Shown here: in pieces, positions 15,109 through 22,580 of the stretch
Position numbering within the stretch: position 1 is the stretch's first letter
Layout of the letters: every line of letters begins with the position of its first letter
Origin: DATMNI01 sp035570275
GTDB taxonomy: Bacteria; Acidobacteriota; Terriglobia; Bryobacterales; Bryobacteraceae
DNA: 24,313 nucleotides
Direction of reading: 5' to 3'
Assembly: GCA_035570275.1 (NCBI GenBank)
Contig: DATMNI010000447.1
Coordinates: 1-24,313, forward strand
Program-made: the position numbers and the translations under genes
The notes under the pieces: generated by a model
Database searches by the model: none
Seen by the model: the letters and a program-made list of their open reading frames with translations, nothing else
What the model was told of the DNA's origin: nothing

Positions 15109-16484
15109 TACTCTACCCCCTTTTTTTCATCCGGCTTACCCTGCGGGCTGGGCGCCGGAACAATCTGCAGCACCGCCCGTTTGTCCGGCGTCAGGTACTT
15201 CTTCGCGGCTGCCTGGATTTGCCCGGCCGTCACCGCCATCGCCGCGTCCAACTCCGTGTTGATCAACGCCGCATTGCCGTCGGCCAGCTCATACTGCGCC
15301 AGCGCCTGTGCGCGGCTCAGCGACCCCTGCAGATCCCTGACCACGCCGGCGCGCACCAGCGTTTTCACGCGATCCAGGTCCTTGGCGTCGAGGGGCGCGG
15401 CTTGCAGCTTGGCGATTTCGTCCTGCACTTGCGCCACAATCTGGTCGCCCGTGAACTTCGGGTTGTACTTGAGAAACATGGCGTACGGCTCCGGATCGCG
15501 ATAATCCTGCGCGCTGGCAAACGGCCACCCCAGTTCCGCTTCGTACTCAATCACGGACTGCTTCCCCTTCACCAGGTTCATGCGGAAACGCGAGCTATCG
15601 CCGCCGGTGAGAATGGCGTCGATGAGATGCAGCGCATAGTAATCCTGCGACCGCCGCTTAGGTCCGGGATAACCGATGATCACGCCGGGCACCCGCGCCA
15701 GCGGGTCTTTGTAAACCTGGGTCCCGGCCGCAAAGCCCGCGGGCTCGGCCAGATCGGGCCGCTTGGGCAGCGGCTGCGGCTGGATGTCGCCGAAGTACGT
15801 TTCAATCAGCTTCGTCGCATCGGGAATCTGAATGTCGCCCACAATCACCAGCGCCGCGTTATCGGGCGCGTAATGACTCTTGAAGAACTTGGCAACATCG
15901 TCCACGCTGGCGCCATTCAGGTCTTCGAATGAGCCGATGAGCGAATGCGAGTTCTGCCAGTTGCGGAACATCAGCGTGGGCCAGACGTCCACGATGGCCG
16001 TCGCGTAGGGCTGGTTATCGAAGCTCAGTCGCCGCTCCTGCTTGACCGCCTCTTTCTGGTTCTTGAGATTCTCTTCGTTGATGGCCAGGCTGCGCATGCG
16101 GTCGGATTCCAGCCACAGCGCCGTGGCCAGCTTGTTCGAGGGCAGGATCTCAAAGTAGTCCGTGAAATCCGGGTGGGTGGAGCCGTTCAGGGTTCCGCCG
16201 TTCGATTCCACGGTGGCGAAGTGGGTGCCCTTAGGCGCGTTGGCCGAGCCTTCGAACATCATGTGTTCGAACAGGTGCGCAAAGCCGGTGCGGCCCTTCT
16301 CCTCCGAGCGCGCGCCCACGTCGTAAATCATGTAAACGGTCACCACCGGGACGGCATTGTCTTTGGAAAGGACGACCCGCAGACCGTTTTTCAGCTTGTA
16401 TTTCTCGATGGGAATGGACACGTCTGCGCTTCTGGCCAGGAAAGCGCCGAAGAGCAGGAAATGAATGGCGAGCAGCTTTTTCAT
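15108..16484 (-). CDS. Catalytic M16 family zinc metallopeptidase, secreted
   Basis: 458 residues, signal peptide about 1-20. The inverted zinc motif HxxEH is intact: FAHLFEHMMFEGS with His70, Glu73 (base) and His74. The third ligand is probably Glu150 in 'EAVKQERRLSF', 76 residues after His74, the family spacing. The C-terminal inactive-like domain has 'LTGGDSSRFRMNLVKGKQ'. It is expected to degrade or process peptides in the periplasm together with the coupled non-catalytic subunit. The ATG at 16484 is preceded by AAGAAG. The 102 bp upstream of it separates this operon from the preceding gene and probably holds its promoter, though I see no strong box. Confidence 0.94.
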   Translation of the reverse strand: MKKLLAIHFLLFGAFLARSADVSIPIEKYKLKNGLRVVLSKDNAVPVVTVYMIYDVGARSEEKGRTGFAHLFEHMMFEGSANAPKGTHFATVESNGGTLNGSTHPDFTDYFEILPSNKLATALWLESDRMRSLAINEENLKNQKEAVKQERRLSFDNQPYATAIVDVWPTLMFRNWQNSHSLIGSFEDLNGASVDDVAKFFKSHYAPDNAALVIVGDIQIPDATKLIETYFGDIQPQPLPKRPDLAEPAGFAAGTQVYKDPLARVPGVIIGYPGPKRRSQDYYALHLIDAILTGGDSSRFRMNLVKGKQSVIEYEAELGWPFASAQDYRDPEPYAMFLKYNPKFTGDQIVAQVQDEIAKLQAAPLDAKDLDRVKTLVRAGVVRDLQGSLSRAQALAQYELADGNAALINTELDAAMAVTAGQIQAAAKKYLTPDKRAVLQIVPAPSPQGKPDEKKGVE

Positions 16485-16586
16485 AGCTTCTTAAGTCAGA
16501 CGGCTAGCTTTGTGAAATGTTTCGGGCAACGCTGTACAAAGGATATCACCGGTCACCACCCGGCGAATCGAATTCCACCGTTCCGG

Positions 16587-17417
16587 CTACGGCACCGATA
16601 CCACCCGTGAATCGGCTTGGAACTTTCTATAGTCGCTGAAAGTGATATTGTATTCGCCGCGATAGCCTTTCACCAGCAGAATCCGGAACGCGCCGCGGAA
16701 AGACACCAGCTTGGGCAGCCAGACTTCGTTATTCACCCGCTCCTGCTCCAGGACAAGTCTGCTGCCCTTGGCCATGCGCAACACGACGCCGCCGAAGGAG
16801 ACGGTGTCCAGGCTCTCCACCTCGGCTTTGATCCACTGGTAGTCATTCTTATCGATCCAAAGGCGGGCCTTCACTTTTGGGAAATAGGAAGCCGACGGCA
16901 GCCTGGGCCGGTAGCCGGGTTTGGGCGTGGCGTCGATCACGTAAGCCTGGCCTCCATTGAGCGCCTCCTCTTTCACCAGGGTGAAGTTGAAGGCGTCGGG
17001 CAGTTCCTTGATCGGTTCGCGGCGTCGCTGCTGCCGGCGGTCCCAATCGGCCACGCGCTGCTCGCGCTCCTCTTTGGTCTCCTTGCGCCGCTGCTCGTTG
17101 CTGGCCCGGAGTTTCTCCTCTTCCTTCTTCTGCTCTTTAGCGGCCAGTGGCTGATCGTTGCGGGCGACCAGGCGCCGGTATGGGGAGCCTTCCTGCAGGG
17201 TGACGTCCCAGGTCTCGCTTTCCACCAGTTTCACCTTGCCGGAGGAATCCGTCTGGCGTTGCTCCTGGCGCTGGATAAAGGTGTAGTTGCGCGCGATTTC
17301 GATGTTCCGCCGGTCTACTTCAGTGGCGCGGCGGACAATCTCCCGCGGGTCCGGATCACGCTGGTCCTGTGCGGGCAGTACGGCGGGAAGAAAAACCAGC
17401 AGGGAAATCAGTCGCAC
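16587..17417 (-). CDS. Secreted protein of unknown function with a charged coiled-coil insert
   Basis: 276 residues: signal peptide (about 1-16), then 'DPREIVRRATEVDRRNIEIA' with an aromatic 'NYTFIQRQEQ' strand. A strongly charged Lys/Glu/Arg stretch follows (about 93-135, probable helix or coiled coil). The C-terminal beta-rich part has 'YFPKVKARLWIDKNDYQWIK' and ends in 'YRGEYNITFSDYRKFQADSR'. The strand pattern, with 'ARLWIDKNDYQWIKAEVES', resembles LolA/LolB-like outer-membrane lipoprotein-carrier folds seen in many acidobacterial proteins, but I do not assign a function. The start is GTG 17417; no better ATG is present. It lies 34 bp after purA on the same strand, so it may be read from the purA promoter. 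Confidence 0.78.
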   Translation of the reverse strand: MRLISLLVFLPAVLPAQDQRDPDPREIVRRATEVDRRNIEIARNYTFIQRQEQRQTDSSGKVKLVESETWDVTLQEGSPYRRLVARNDQPLAAKEQKKEEEKLRASNEQRRKETKEEREQRVADWDRRQQRRREPIKELPDAFNFTLVKEEALNGGQAYVIDATPKPGYRPRLPSASYFPKVKARLWIDKNDYQWIKAEVESLDTVSFGGVVLRMAKGSRLVLEQERVNNEVWLPKLVSFRGAFRILLVKGYRGEYNITFSDYRKFQADSRVVSVP

Positions 17418-17451
17418 TGCCTATTCATACGATGCCGGTACCGCCCGGGTT

Positions 17452-18762
17452 TCAGCCGCCGACCAGCTTGGCAAAGCGCGAACCCGCGCGTACGATGGTC
17501 TGGTTGCGCTCCGGTCCGGTGGAAATACAGCCGATTTCCACCCCCGCGCGGTGCTCCAGGAAGGCGATGTAGTCCTTGGCTTTCACCGGCAGCTCATGGT
17601 ACGAGGAAATCCCGAACGTGCCGCTGGCCCATCCGGGAACGCATTCGTACACGGGCTCGATCTTTTCGATTCCGCGGACGGTGGGCGGCATATCGGAAAC
17701 CGCCTGCTGGCCGCAGCGGTAGCCCACGCACACGGGAATCTGGTCGAAGGCATCGAGGACATCCAGCTTGGTCACCACCAGGCTGTCGAAACCGTTGATG
17801 GCGGTGGCGTAGCGCATCAGCGGAACATCGAACCAGCCGCACCGGCGGGGGCGTCCGGTGACCGCGCCGAATTCTTTGCCGCGGCTGCGGATCTGGTCGC
17901 CCGCGCCATCGAAAGCCTCGGTGGGAAACGGGCCTCCGCCCACCCGCGTGATGTATGCCTTGGAGACGCCGATCACGCCGTCGATGCGGGTTGGGGCTAC
18001 ACCCGTGCCGGTGCAAGCGCCGCCCGCGCTGGCGCTCGACGAAGTGACGAACGGATAAGTGCCATGGTCGATATCGAGCATGGTGCCCTGCGCGCCCTCG
18101 AACAACACGGTCTTGCCGCCGGCAATGGCGGTGTTCAGCAGCATCGCGGTGTCGCGGACCATGGGCCGGATACGCTCCGCGAAGGCCTCGTACTGGTCGC
18201 GGGTCTGGAGCAGGTCGAGTGGGTCGGTGTAAATGCCCAGCGCCTTGGCGATAACGATCTTCTCCTCCATAACGGAGTCATACTGCCCGCGGAAAAATTC
18301 GGTATCGAGTAAATCGGCCACCCGGATGCCTCGGCGCCCGGTCTTGTCCTCATAGCAGGGACCGATGCCGCGCGAAGTGGTGCCGATGGAGACGCGGCCC
18401 GGCCGGCCTTCCGACATCTTCTCCATCAGGCGATGCGCCGGAAACAGCACGTGCGCGCGGTTGCTGATGAAGAGGTTGCCCTTGACCGGCACGCCGGCCG
18501 CTTCCAGGGCATCGATCTCCGATAGCAGCGCGGCCGGGTCGATCACCAGCCCGTTGCCTATGACTGCCTTCTTACCCGGACGCAGAATCCCGCTGGGGAT
18601 CAGCTTGAGAACGAACTTTGTTTCGCCGATGAAGACCGTATGGCCCGCGTTGTGTCCGCCCTGATAGCGCGCCACGATGTCGAAGCGTTCGGCAAACAGA
18701 TCGACAATTTTTCCTTTACCCTCGTCTCCCCACTGGGAGCCCAGGATGATTACATTTCCCAT
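17452..18762 (-). CDS. purA: Adenylosuccinate synthetase
   Basis: 436 residues from ATG 18762, close to the usual 430. The N-terminal GTP/IMP motif GSQWGDEGKGKIVDLF is present, followed by GGHNAGHTV, the dimer and IMP contacts 'SRGIGPCYEDKTGRRGIRVADL', 'EGAQGTMLDIDHGTYPFVTS', 'GRPRRCGWFD' and 'TKLDVLDAF'. The protein joins IMP and aspartate with GTP hydrolysis in the first committed step from IMP to AMP. A TTG three codons upstream is also open; the ATG directly before GNVIILGSQWGDEGKGK is the conventional start. It is transcribed in the same direction as the flanking genes. Confidence 0.97.
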   Translation of the reverse strand: MGNVIILGSQWGDEGKGKIVDLFAERFDIVARYQGGHNAGHTVFIGETKFVLKLIPSGILRPGKKAVIGNGLVIDPAALLSEIDALEAAGVPVKGNLFISNRAHVLFPAHRLMEKMSEGRPGRVSIGTTSRGIGPCYEDKTGRRGIRVADLLDTEFFRGQYDSVMEEKIVIAKALGIYTDPLDLLQTRDQYEAFAERIRPMVRDTAMLLNTAIAGGKTVLFEGAQGTMLDIDHGTYPFVTSSSASAGGACTGTGVAPTRIDGVIGVSKAYITRVGGGPFPTEAFDGAGDQIRSRGKEFGAVTGRPRRCGWFDVPLMRYATAINGFDSLVVTKLDVLDAFDQIPVCVGYRCGQQAVSDMPPTVRGIEKIEPVYECVPGWASGTFGISSYHELPVKAKDYIAFLEHRAGVEIGCISTGPERNQTIVRAGSRFAKLVGG

Positions 18763-18857
18763 TTTGACCAAACCTATCTAGTTTAGCGTAGTCGGGGCCT
18801 CGGTTTCGCTGTGGTTGTTCGACCCGCGCGCGTTGTGGGGCGGCAAGCCTCGCCTCG

Positions 18858-19766
18858 TTACGGTCGCGCCGCGAAGTAATTCGCCGTCAGTTCCGCGATC
18901 CGTCCGATGGCGTCCTCCAGATTCACGCCGGCGCCGAAATGTTTGGCCGTGAAGACGCTCATCACCACGCGGCGCGAATTGCTCTCGAGAATACCCACGT
19001 CGTTGCCGATGTAGGGCAGGAAATCGCCGGTCTTGTGCGGAATGCGGAAGCCCGAGACATAGCGCGGCAACCTGGAACTGTACAACTGGCGGCGCATGAT
19101 CTGCAGCATCTGGTCGCTGGCGCTCTGGCTGACGGCTTCGCCCTTCTCCATTTTTTCGAGCAGCTTGCCCATGTCCCGCGGCGAGCTCAGACCGAACGGC
19201 GTTTTCGCCTGCTGGTGAAAGGCCTCGGCCGTGCCGGCGGCGCGCAGCGCCTTGAACCACACGTCGGCCGTGCCCGTGGCCCGGATGGAATTCAGGCCCC
19301 AGCCATGCATCAGTTGGTTGACCTGTTCGGTGCCTCCCACCTTGTCGTACATCAGGTCGGTGGCGGTGTTATCGCTGACGACGATCATGAGGGTGAGCAG
19401 ATCCTTGATGGTCAGCTCGACGCCGGGGTCGAGCGATTGTATCACCCCCGTACCCGGCCGTTTGGCGGCGTCGGTCAGCTTGATCCGGTCGGTGAGCGCG
19501 AACTTGCCGGCTTCCATCTGGCGAAAGGCTTCCGCCATCAGCGGGATCTTGATCACCGACATGGTATCCATCTGCTGGTCGGCGTTGAGCGCGATCTCTT
19601 CCCCGGTTTCGAGGCACTTGATGTAAATGCCCCAGTTGGCATTCACCGATTTCGTGATCCGTTGAATGTTGCCTTCCAGGCGCGCCAGCGGAGTCGGCGC
19701 GTTCTGTGGAGCGCTCGGCTGGGCCGTTGCCACACACGTCAAATAGAGCAGCGTGCAGAACTTCAT
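18858..19766 (-). CDS. Class A beta-lactamase-like serine hydrolase without the omega-loop glutamate
   Basis: 302 residues, signal peptide cleaved near ATA-Q. Serine-penicillin-recognising motifs are present in order: SxxK as Ser70-Val-Ile-Lys73, SDN at 131-133 (VVSDNTATDLMYD) and KTG at 245-247 (HKTGDF). The spacing is that of class A beta-lactamases (PF13354). However the omega loop, normally ExELN about 35 residues after SDN, reads 'SIRATGTADVWFKALRAAGT' with no glutamate in the right place. Acylation may work, but deacylation of penicillins by the class A mechanism should be poor. It could be a true but divergent lactamase, or a peptidoglycan or ester hydrolase. No regulator of the AmpR/BlaI type is adjacent. 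Start: ATG at 19766. Confidence 0.85.
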   Translation of the reverse strand: MKFCTLLYLTCVATAQPSAPQNAPTPLARLEGNIQRITKSVNANWGIYIKCLETGEEIALNADQQMDTMSVIKIPLMAEAFRQMEAGKFALTDRIKLTDAAKRPGTGVIQSLDPGVELTIKDLLTLMIVVSDNTATDLMYDKVGGTEQVNQLMHGWGLNSIRATGTADVWFKALRAAGTAEAFHQQAKTPFGLSSPRDMGKLLEKMEKGEAVSQSASDQMLQIMRRQLYSSRLPRYVSGFRIPHKTGDFLPYIGNDVGILESNSRRVVMSVFTAKHFGAGVNLEDAIGRIAELTANYFAARP

Positions 19767-19819
19767 GATTGGATCAAGATAGCACGGCAGGCTCCGGCGC
19801 CAGACCCACCGGGCGGCCG

Positions 19820-20212
19820 CTACCAGATGGCATTCGGATACTGTTCGTGGATGCGGCGATCTGACGTAACCAACGGAACCTCGTTGTTGGCGATGGCATT
19901 AGCGACGATGATGCGGTCGCCCGGTTCACGAGTCCATTTGACTTGGACGGCCCTGTTCATGATGGCGGCCATCGGCAATTGACAGACGGAGACGCCAATT
20001 TGCTGATTGAGATCGGCGAGAATTTGCGATGCCGGGTAGTTGATCGTGCCTTTCTCGTACAGCATTTCAAGTTCCAGCATGACCATCGCCGAAACTAGAA
20101 GATCGGTACTCTCGATCTGCTCGATCGCCCGTCGTGACAAACGGGCGGCATTGCCGGAGTGCAAAAAGATAACGACGTTCGTGTCCAGGTACGAAATCAC
20201 TTGTTGGCCCAT
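19820..20212 (-). CDS. vapC: PIN-domain toxin of a VapBC-type pair
   Basis: 130 residues from ATG 20212, preceded by GGGAG at good distance; a TTG four codons upstream is less likely. It has the PIN fold with the acidic metal-binding set: Asp10 (YLDTNVV), Glu47 (VMLELEM), Asp99 (EPGDRIIVANA) and Asp118 (LVTSDRRI). The family are Mg-dependent endoribonucleases, often cutting initiator tRNA or rRNA. It overlaps the 3' end of the antitoxin gene by 16 bases, the usual arrangement for co-regulated pairs. All catalytic residues are kept, so the toxin is probably active. The RNA target cannot be told from the sequence. Confidence 0.93.
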   Translation of the reverse strand: MGQQVISYLDTNVVIFLHSGNAARLSRRAIEQIESTDLLVSAMVMLELEMLYEKGTINYPASQILADLNQQIGVSVCQLPMAAIMNRAVQVKWTREPGDRIIVANAIANNEVPLVTSDRRIHEQYPNAIW

Positions 20213-20448
20213 TTGTTCTCCCAAGAGTTTCGCGCTTCGTCATCCAACTGTTGTTGCCCCCGTTCGAGGTCTTCCGGTGTGCCGTTAATGGTGTCGCGTT
20301 GAACCAGGCGGGACATCTTGCTCGGCTTGTCTTCGGGCACCAGGCGAATGAGATGGCCTTTGTGCGCCACCTCGACCAATTCACCTTGCAGTACCCGCTC
20401 AACAATCTGGAAGAGATTCTTGCGGAATTCGGTGGTCGAACACTTCAT
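20197..20448 (-). CDS. Phd/YefM-like antitoxin of the VapBC-type pair
   Basis: 83 residues from ATG 20448. The N-terminal part 'MKCSTTEFRKNLFQIVERVL' followed by 'GELVEVAHKGHLIRLVP' matches the Phd/YefM (PF02604) DNA-binding and dimerisation domain. The C-terminus with 'RGQQQLDDEARNSWENKW' is the acidic/aromatic tail expected to wrap the PIN toxin. It precedes and overlaps the toxin gene. The protein presumably binds its own promoter; direct repeats lie just upstream (20455-20497). A longer open frame extends upstream, but ATG 20448 begins exactly at the family start. Confidence 0.9.
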   Translation of the reverse strand: MKCSTTEFRKNLFQIVERVLQGELVEVAHKGHLIRLVPEDKPSKMSRLVQRDTINGTPEDLERGQQQLDDEARNSWENKWANK

Positions 20449-20454
20449 AATCAC

Positions 20455-20497
20455 ACTGTACCACAACAACGTACTTAACGCACATCCATAGTGTACC
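20455..20497 (-). promoter_or_regulatory. Candidate antitoxin operator: two direct repeats upstream of the vapBC-type operon
   Basis: On the minus strand GGTACACT (20490-20497) and GGTACAGT (20455-20462) occur as near-identical direct repeats 35 bp apart, immediately upstream of the antitoxin ATG. TACAGT within the second copy could also act as a -10 box. Phd/YefM antitoxins usually autoregulate through repeated sites here. Suggestive only. Confidence 0.3.
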
Positions 20498-20555
20498 GCG
20501 CGGAAGAGGTTCTCATCAGGCCACACGATTGGACCAAGATCGCACGGCCGGCGCC

Positions 20556-22301
20556 TCACAGCACGTTCATGACGAACACCGTCTGGTCGTCAAACGCGGA
20601 AGTGCACCACTTGTCGAGCTCTTTGAAGATGGCGGCTATCAGCTCGGCGGCTTTCTTATCGCAGTTGGCGCGCACCACCTGTGCCAGGCGGCCGCGGCCG
20701 TATTCGGTGCCGGCCGCGTTGATGTGGTCGGTGATGCCGTCCGAGTAGAGTACGATGGTGTCGCCGGGCTCCGCCTGAAAGGTGATCTCTTCGTACTCGC
20801 GGTCTTCCAGCAGCCCCAGCGGCACCCCTTCCACGCGGATCTTCAGAATCTCGCTGCCGCGGCAAATCATCGGCGGAATCGCGCCCGCGTTGGCCATCAC
20901 AATCTGCCGGCTGGCCGCGTTCCACAGCAGCACACCGAGCGTGACGTACCGGGCCTCCACCTTGCGCTCCACCAGCGCGTCATTCAGCGCCTTCATCAAC
21001 TCCGCGGGCCGCCGCCGCCGCGGCGCCAGCGTGCGCAACAGGCCGTTCATCAGGCCCCCATAAAGCGCCGCCGCCGCGCCTTTGCCGCTCACGTCGCCCA
21101 TGGCGATCACAGTCTCCCGGTCCAACTGCTCGAAGATGTCGTAGATATCGCCCGAAATTTCGCGCGCCGGCCGCAGCCGCACCGCCGCTTCCATGCCTTC
21201 AATCTCCGGATCCGCATCCGGCAGCAGCACCCGCTGCAGTTCGCGCGCCGCCTGCAGGTCCGCTTCCATGCGGCGCTCGCGTAGCGCCAGTTCCTGGTAC
21301 AGCCGCGCGTTTTCCAGGCTGCTGGCCACTTGCGGCGCCAGCAGGGCCAGAGTGCGCACCTGGTCGTCGCTGAAGTAGCCGACGCGGTCGCTCTCCAGGT
21401 CCATCACCCCCACCACTCGGTCCTGCACGATCAGCGGCACCGCCACTTCGGAGCGGATATCGGGATGCGAAGCGATATAGCGCGGGTCTTTGGCGGTGTC
21501 GTGCACCCGCACCACTTCGCGCGATTCCGCCGCTGCCCCGGTTATGCCCTTGCCCAGCGGTACGTTGTCGATATTGACGCGCTTGTCGTATCGCACGCTG
21601 AACAGGTGGCGCAGCGCCTTGGCCTCGTGGTCCACCACCAGGATGCTGAAAGCGTCGTAGTGGATCATCTCCCGCATGCTGCTGATCAGCTTGCTCAGCA
21701 GATCGTTCAGATCCAGAATCGAAGAGAACTCGCGCGAGATGGTGGTCAGCGTTTTCAGCGTGCGGTTCTGGCGCTCCACGCGGCGGTACAGCCGGGCATT
21801 GTCGAGCGCAATGCTCACGCGCGCAGCAATCAGGCGCATCAGCGCGCGGTCGTATTCGGTATAGGCATTGACGCGCGTCGATTGCAGATCGATCACACCC
21901 ACCAGCTTGCCCCGCGCCGTCATCGGCACTGCCAGCTCGGTGCGCACCGCGTCTACGGTATTCAGGTACCGCGGATCGCTCCGCACGTCGTTCACCAGCA
22001 CCGGCTCACGGCGCGCTGCCGCTGTTCCCGTGATGCCCTCGCCCACTGCGATCGAGAGGTTGCGCACCACTTCCTCGCGATGCCCCACGCCGTAGCGGAT
22101 GCGCAGATCCTGCCGCTTCTCGCTGTAGAGCAGGATCGCGAAAAGATCGTATGGCAACACCTTTTGCACGATCTCGGCCACGTTGGCCATCAACTGGTCC
22201 AGGTCCAGTGTAAGCGTGATGGCCGCCGACACCTCCAGCAGGAAGTCGAGCAACTCGGATCGCTCTTTGAAACGGACCGCGGCTTTGCGCGTGGCTTGCA
22301 T
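20556..22301 (-). CDS. GAF-GAF-PP2C (RsbU/SpoIIE-type) serine/threonine phosphatase
   Basis: 581 residues, no signal peptide or membrane segment. Two GAF sensory domains (about 17-170 and 185-335; each with the '(I)AVGEGITG / PLGKGITG' and 'AVPM...G(V)IDL' signatures) are followed by a linker helix ('RRMEADLQAARELQRVLLPD') and a SpoIIE/PP2C phosphatase domain (370-580). Metal residues are visible: GDIYD (Asp385, Asp388), GDVSGKG (Asp403), SDGITD (Asp521, Asp525) and DDQT (571-572). Such proteins dephosphorylate anti-sigma-factor antagonists in partner-switching pathways in response to a small-molecule or redox signal. No antagonist, kinase or sigma factor gene is next to it, so the target lies elsewhere. 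It is followed by the toxin-antitoxin pair in the same direction. Confidence 0.94.
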   Translation of the reverse strand: MQATRKAAVRFKERSELLDFLLEVSAAITLTLDLDQLMANVAEIVQKVLPYDLFAILLYSEKRQDLRIRYGVGHREEVVRNLSIAVGEGITGTAAARREPVLVNDVRSDPRYLNTVDAVRTELAVPMTARGKLVGVIDLQSTRVNAYTEYDRALMRLIAARVSIALDNARLYRRVERQNRTLKTLTTISREFSSILDLNDLLSKLISSMREMIHYDAFSILVVDHEAKALRHLFSVRYDKRVNIDNVPLGKGITGAAAESREVVRVHDTAKDPRYIASHPDIRSEVAVPLIVQDRVVGVMDLESDRVGYFSDDQVRTLALLAPQVASSLENARLYQELALRERRMEADLQAARELQRVLLPDADPEIEGMEAAVRLRPAREISGDIYDIFEQLDRETVIAMGDVSGKGAAAALYGGLMNGLLRTLAPRRRRPAELMKALNDALVERKVEARYVTLGVLLWNAASRQIVMANAGAIPPMICRGSEILKIRVEGVPLGLLEDREYEEITFQAEPGDTIVLYSDGITDHINAAGTEYGRGRLAQVVRANCDKKAAELIAAIFKELDKWCTSAFDDQTVFVMNVL

Positions 22302-22342
22302 CCTAAGCTCTAGCGAGGCTCCGCTTCACACCGAAAGAGCTC

Positions 22343-22538
22343 TTCACCGCAGAGACGCCGGGACGCCGGGAAAGCGCGGAGGAAGACCAAACCTGATGTA
22401 GCTTTCTGCATCGGTCGTAGGTGTTGCGACAATCCCGGGGTTGGCGTATACGGCTGCGCCTCTACCTGTACGCAAGACAATGGCTCAGTGGGTTTTCTCT
22501 GCGACTTCCTCCGCGTCCCGGCGTCTCTGCGGTTAAAA
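22343..22538. repeat. Inverted-repeat element of about 200 bp (MITE-like)
   Basis: The left arm (about 22347-22385) and right arm (about 22504-22533) share CCGCAGAGACGCCGGGACGC in opposite orientation, then GCGGAGGAAG after a 9-base difference in the left arm. They enclose about 118 bp with no gene. It fills the gap between the phosphatase gene and deoC, which otherwise holds nothing I can recognise. The arms are of the 'CCGCAGAGACGC' type seen repeatedly in environmental bacterial genomes. Open frames across it are repeat-derived and not annotated. Confidence 0.75.
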
Positions 22539-22580
22539 GCACCTTGACTCATTCGCATGGCATTCCCAAATTCAACCACT

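Noticed and set aside
20449..20555. tRNA or small RNA gene between the antitoxin and phosphatase genes
   Set aside because: No cloverleaf, CCA end or T-loop motif could be found; only the direct repeats stand out.
22310..22579. 89-codon minus-strand open frame between the phosphatase gene and deoC
   Set aside because: Its sequence is made of the inverted-repeat arms translated (NRRDAGTRR..., ASRRLCGEE), so it is repeat-derived and not a gene.
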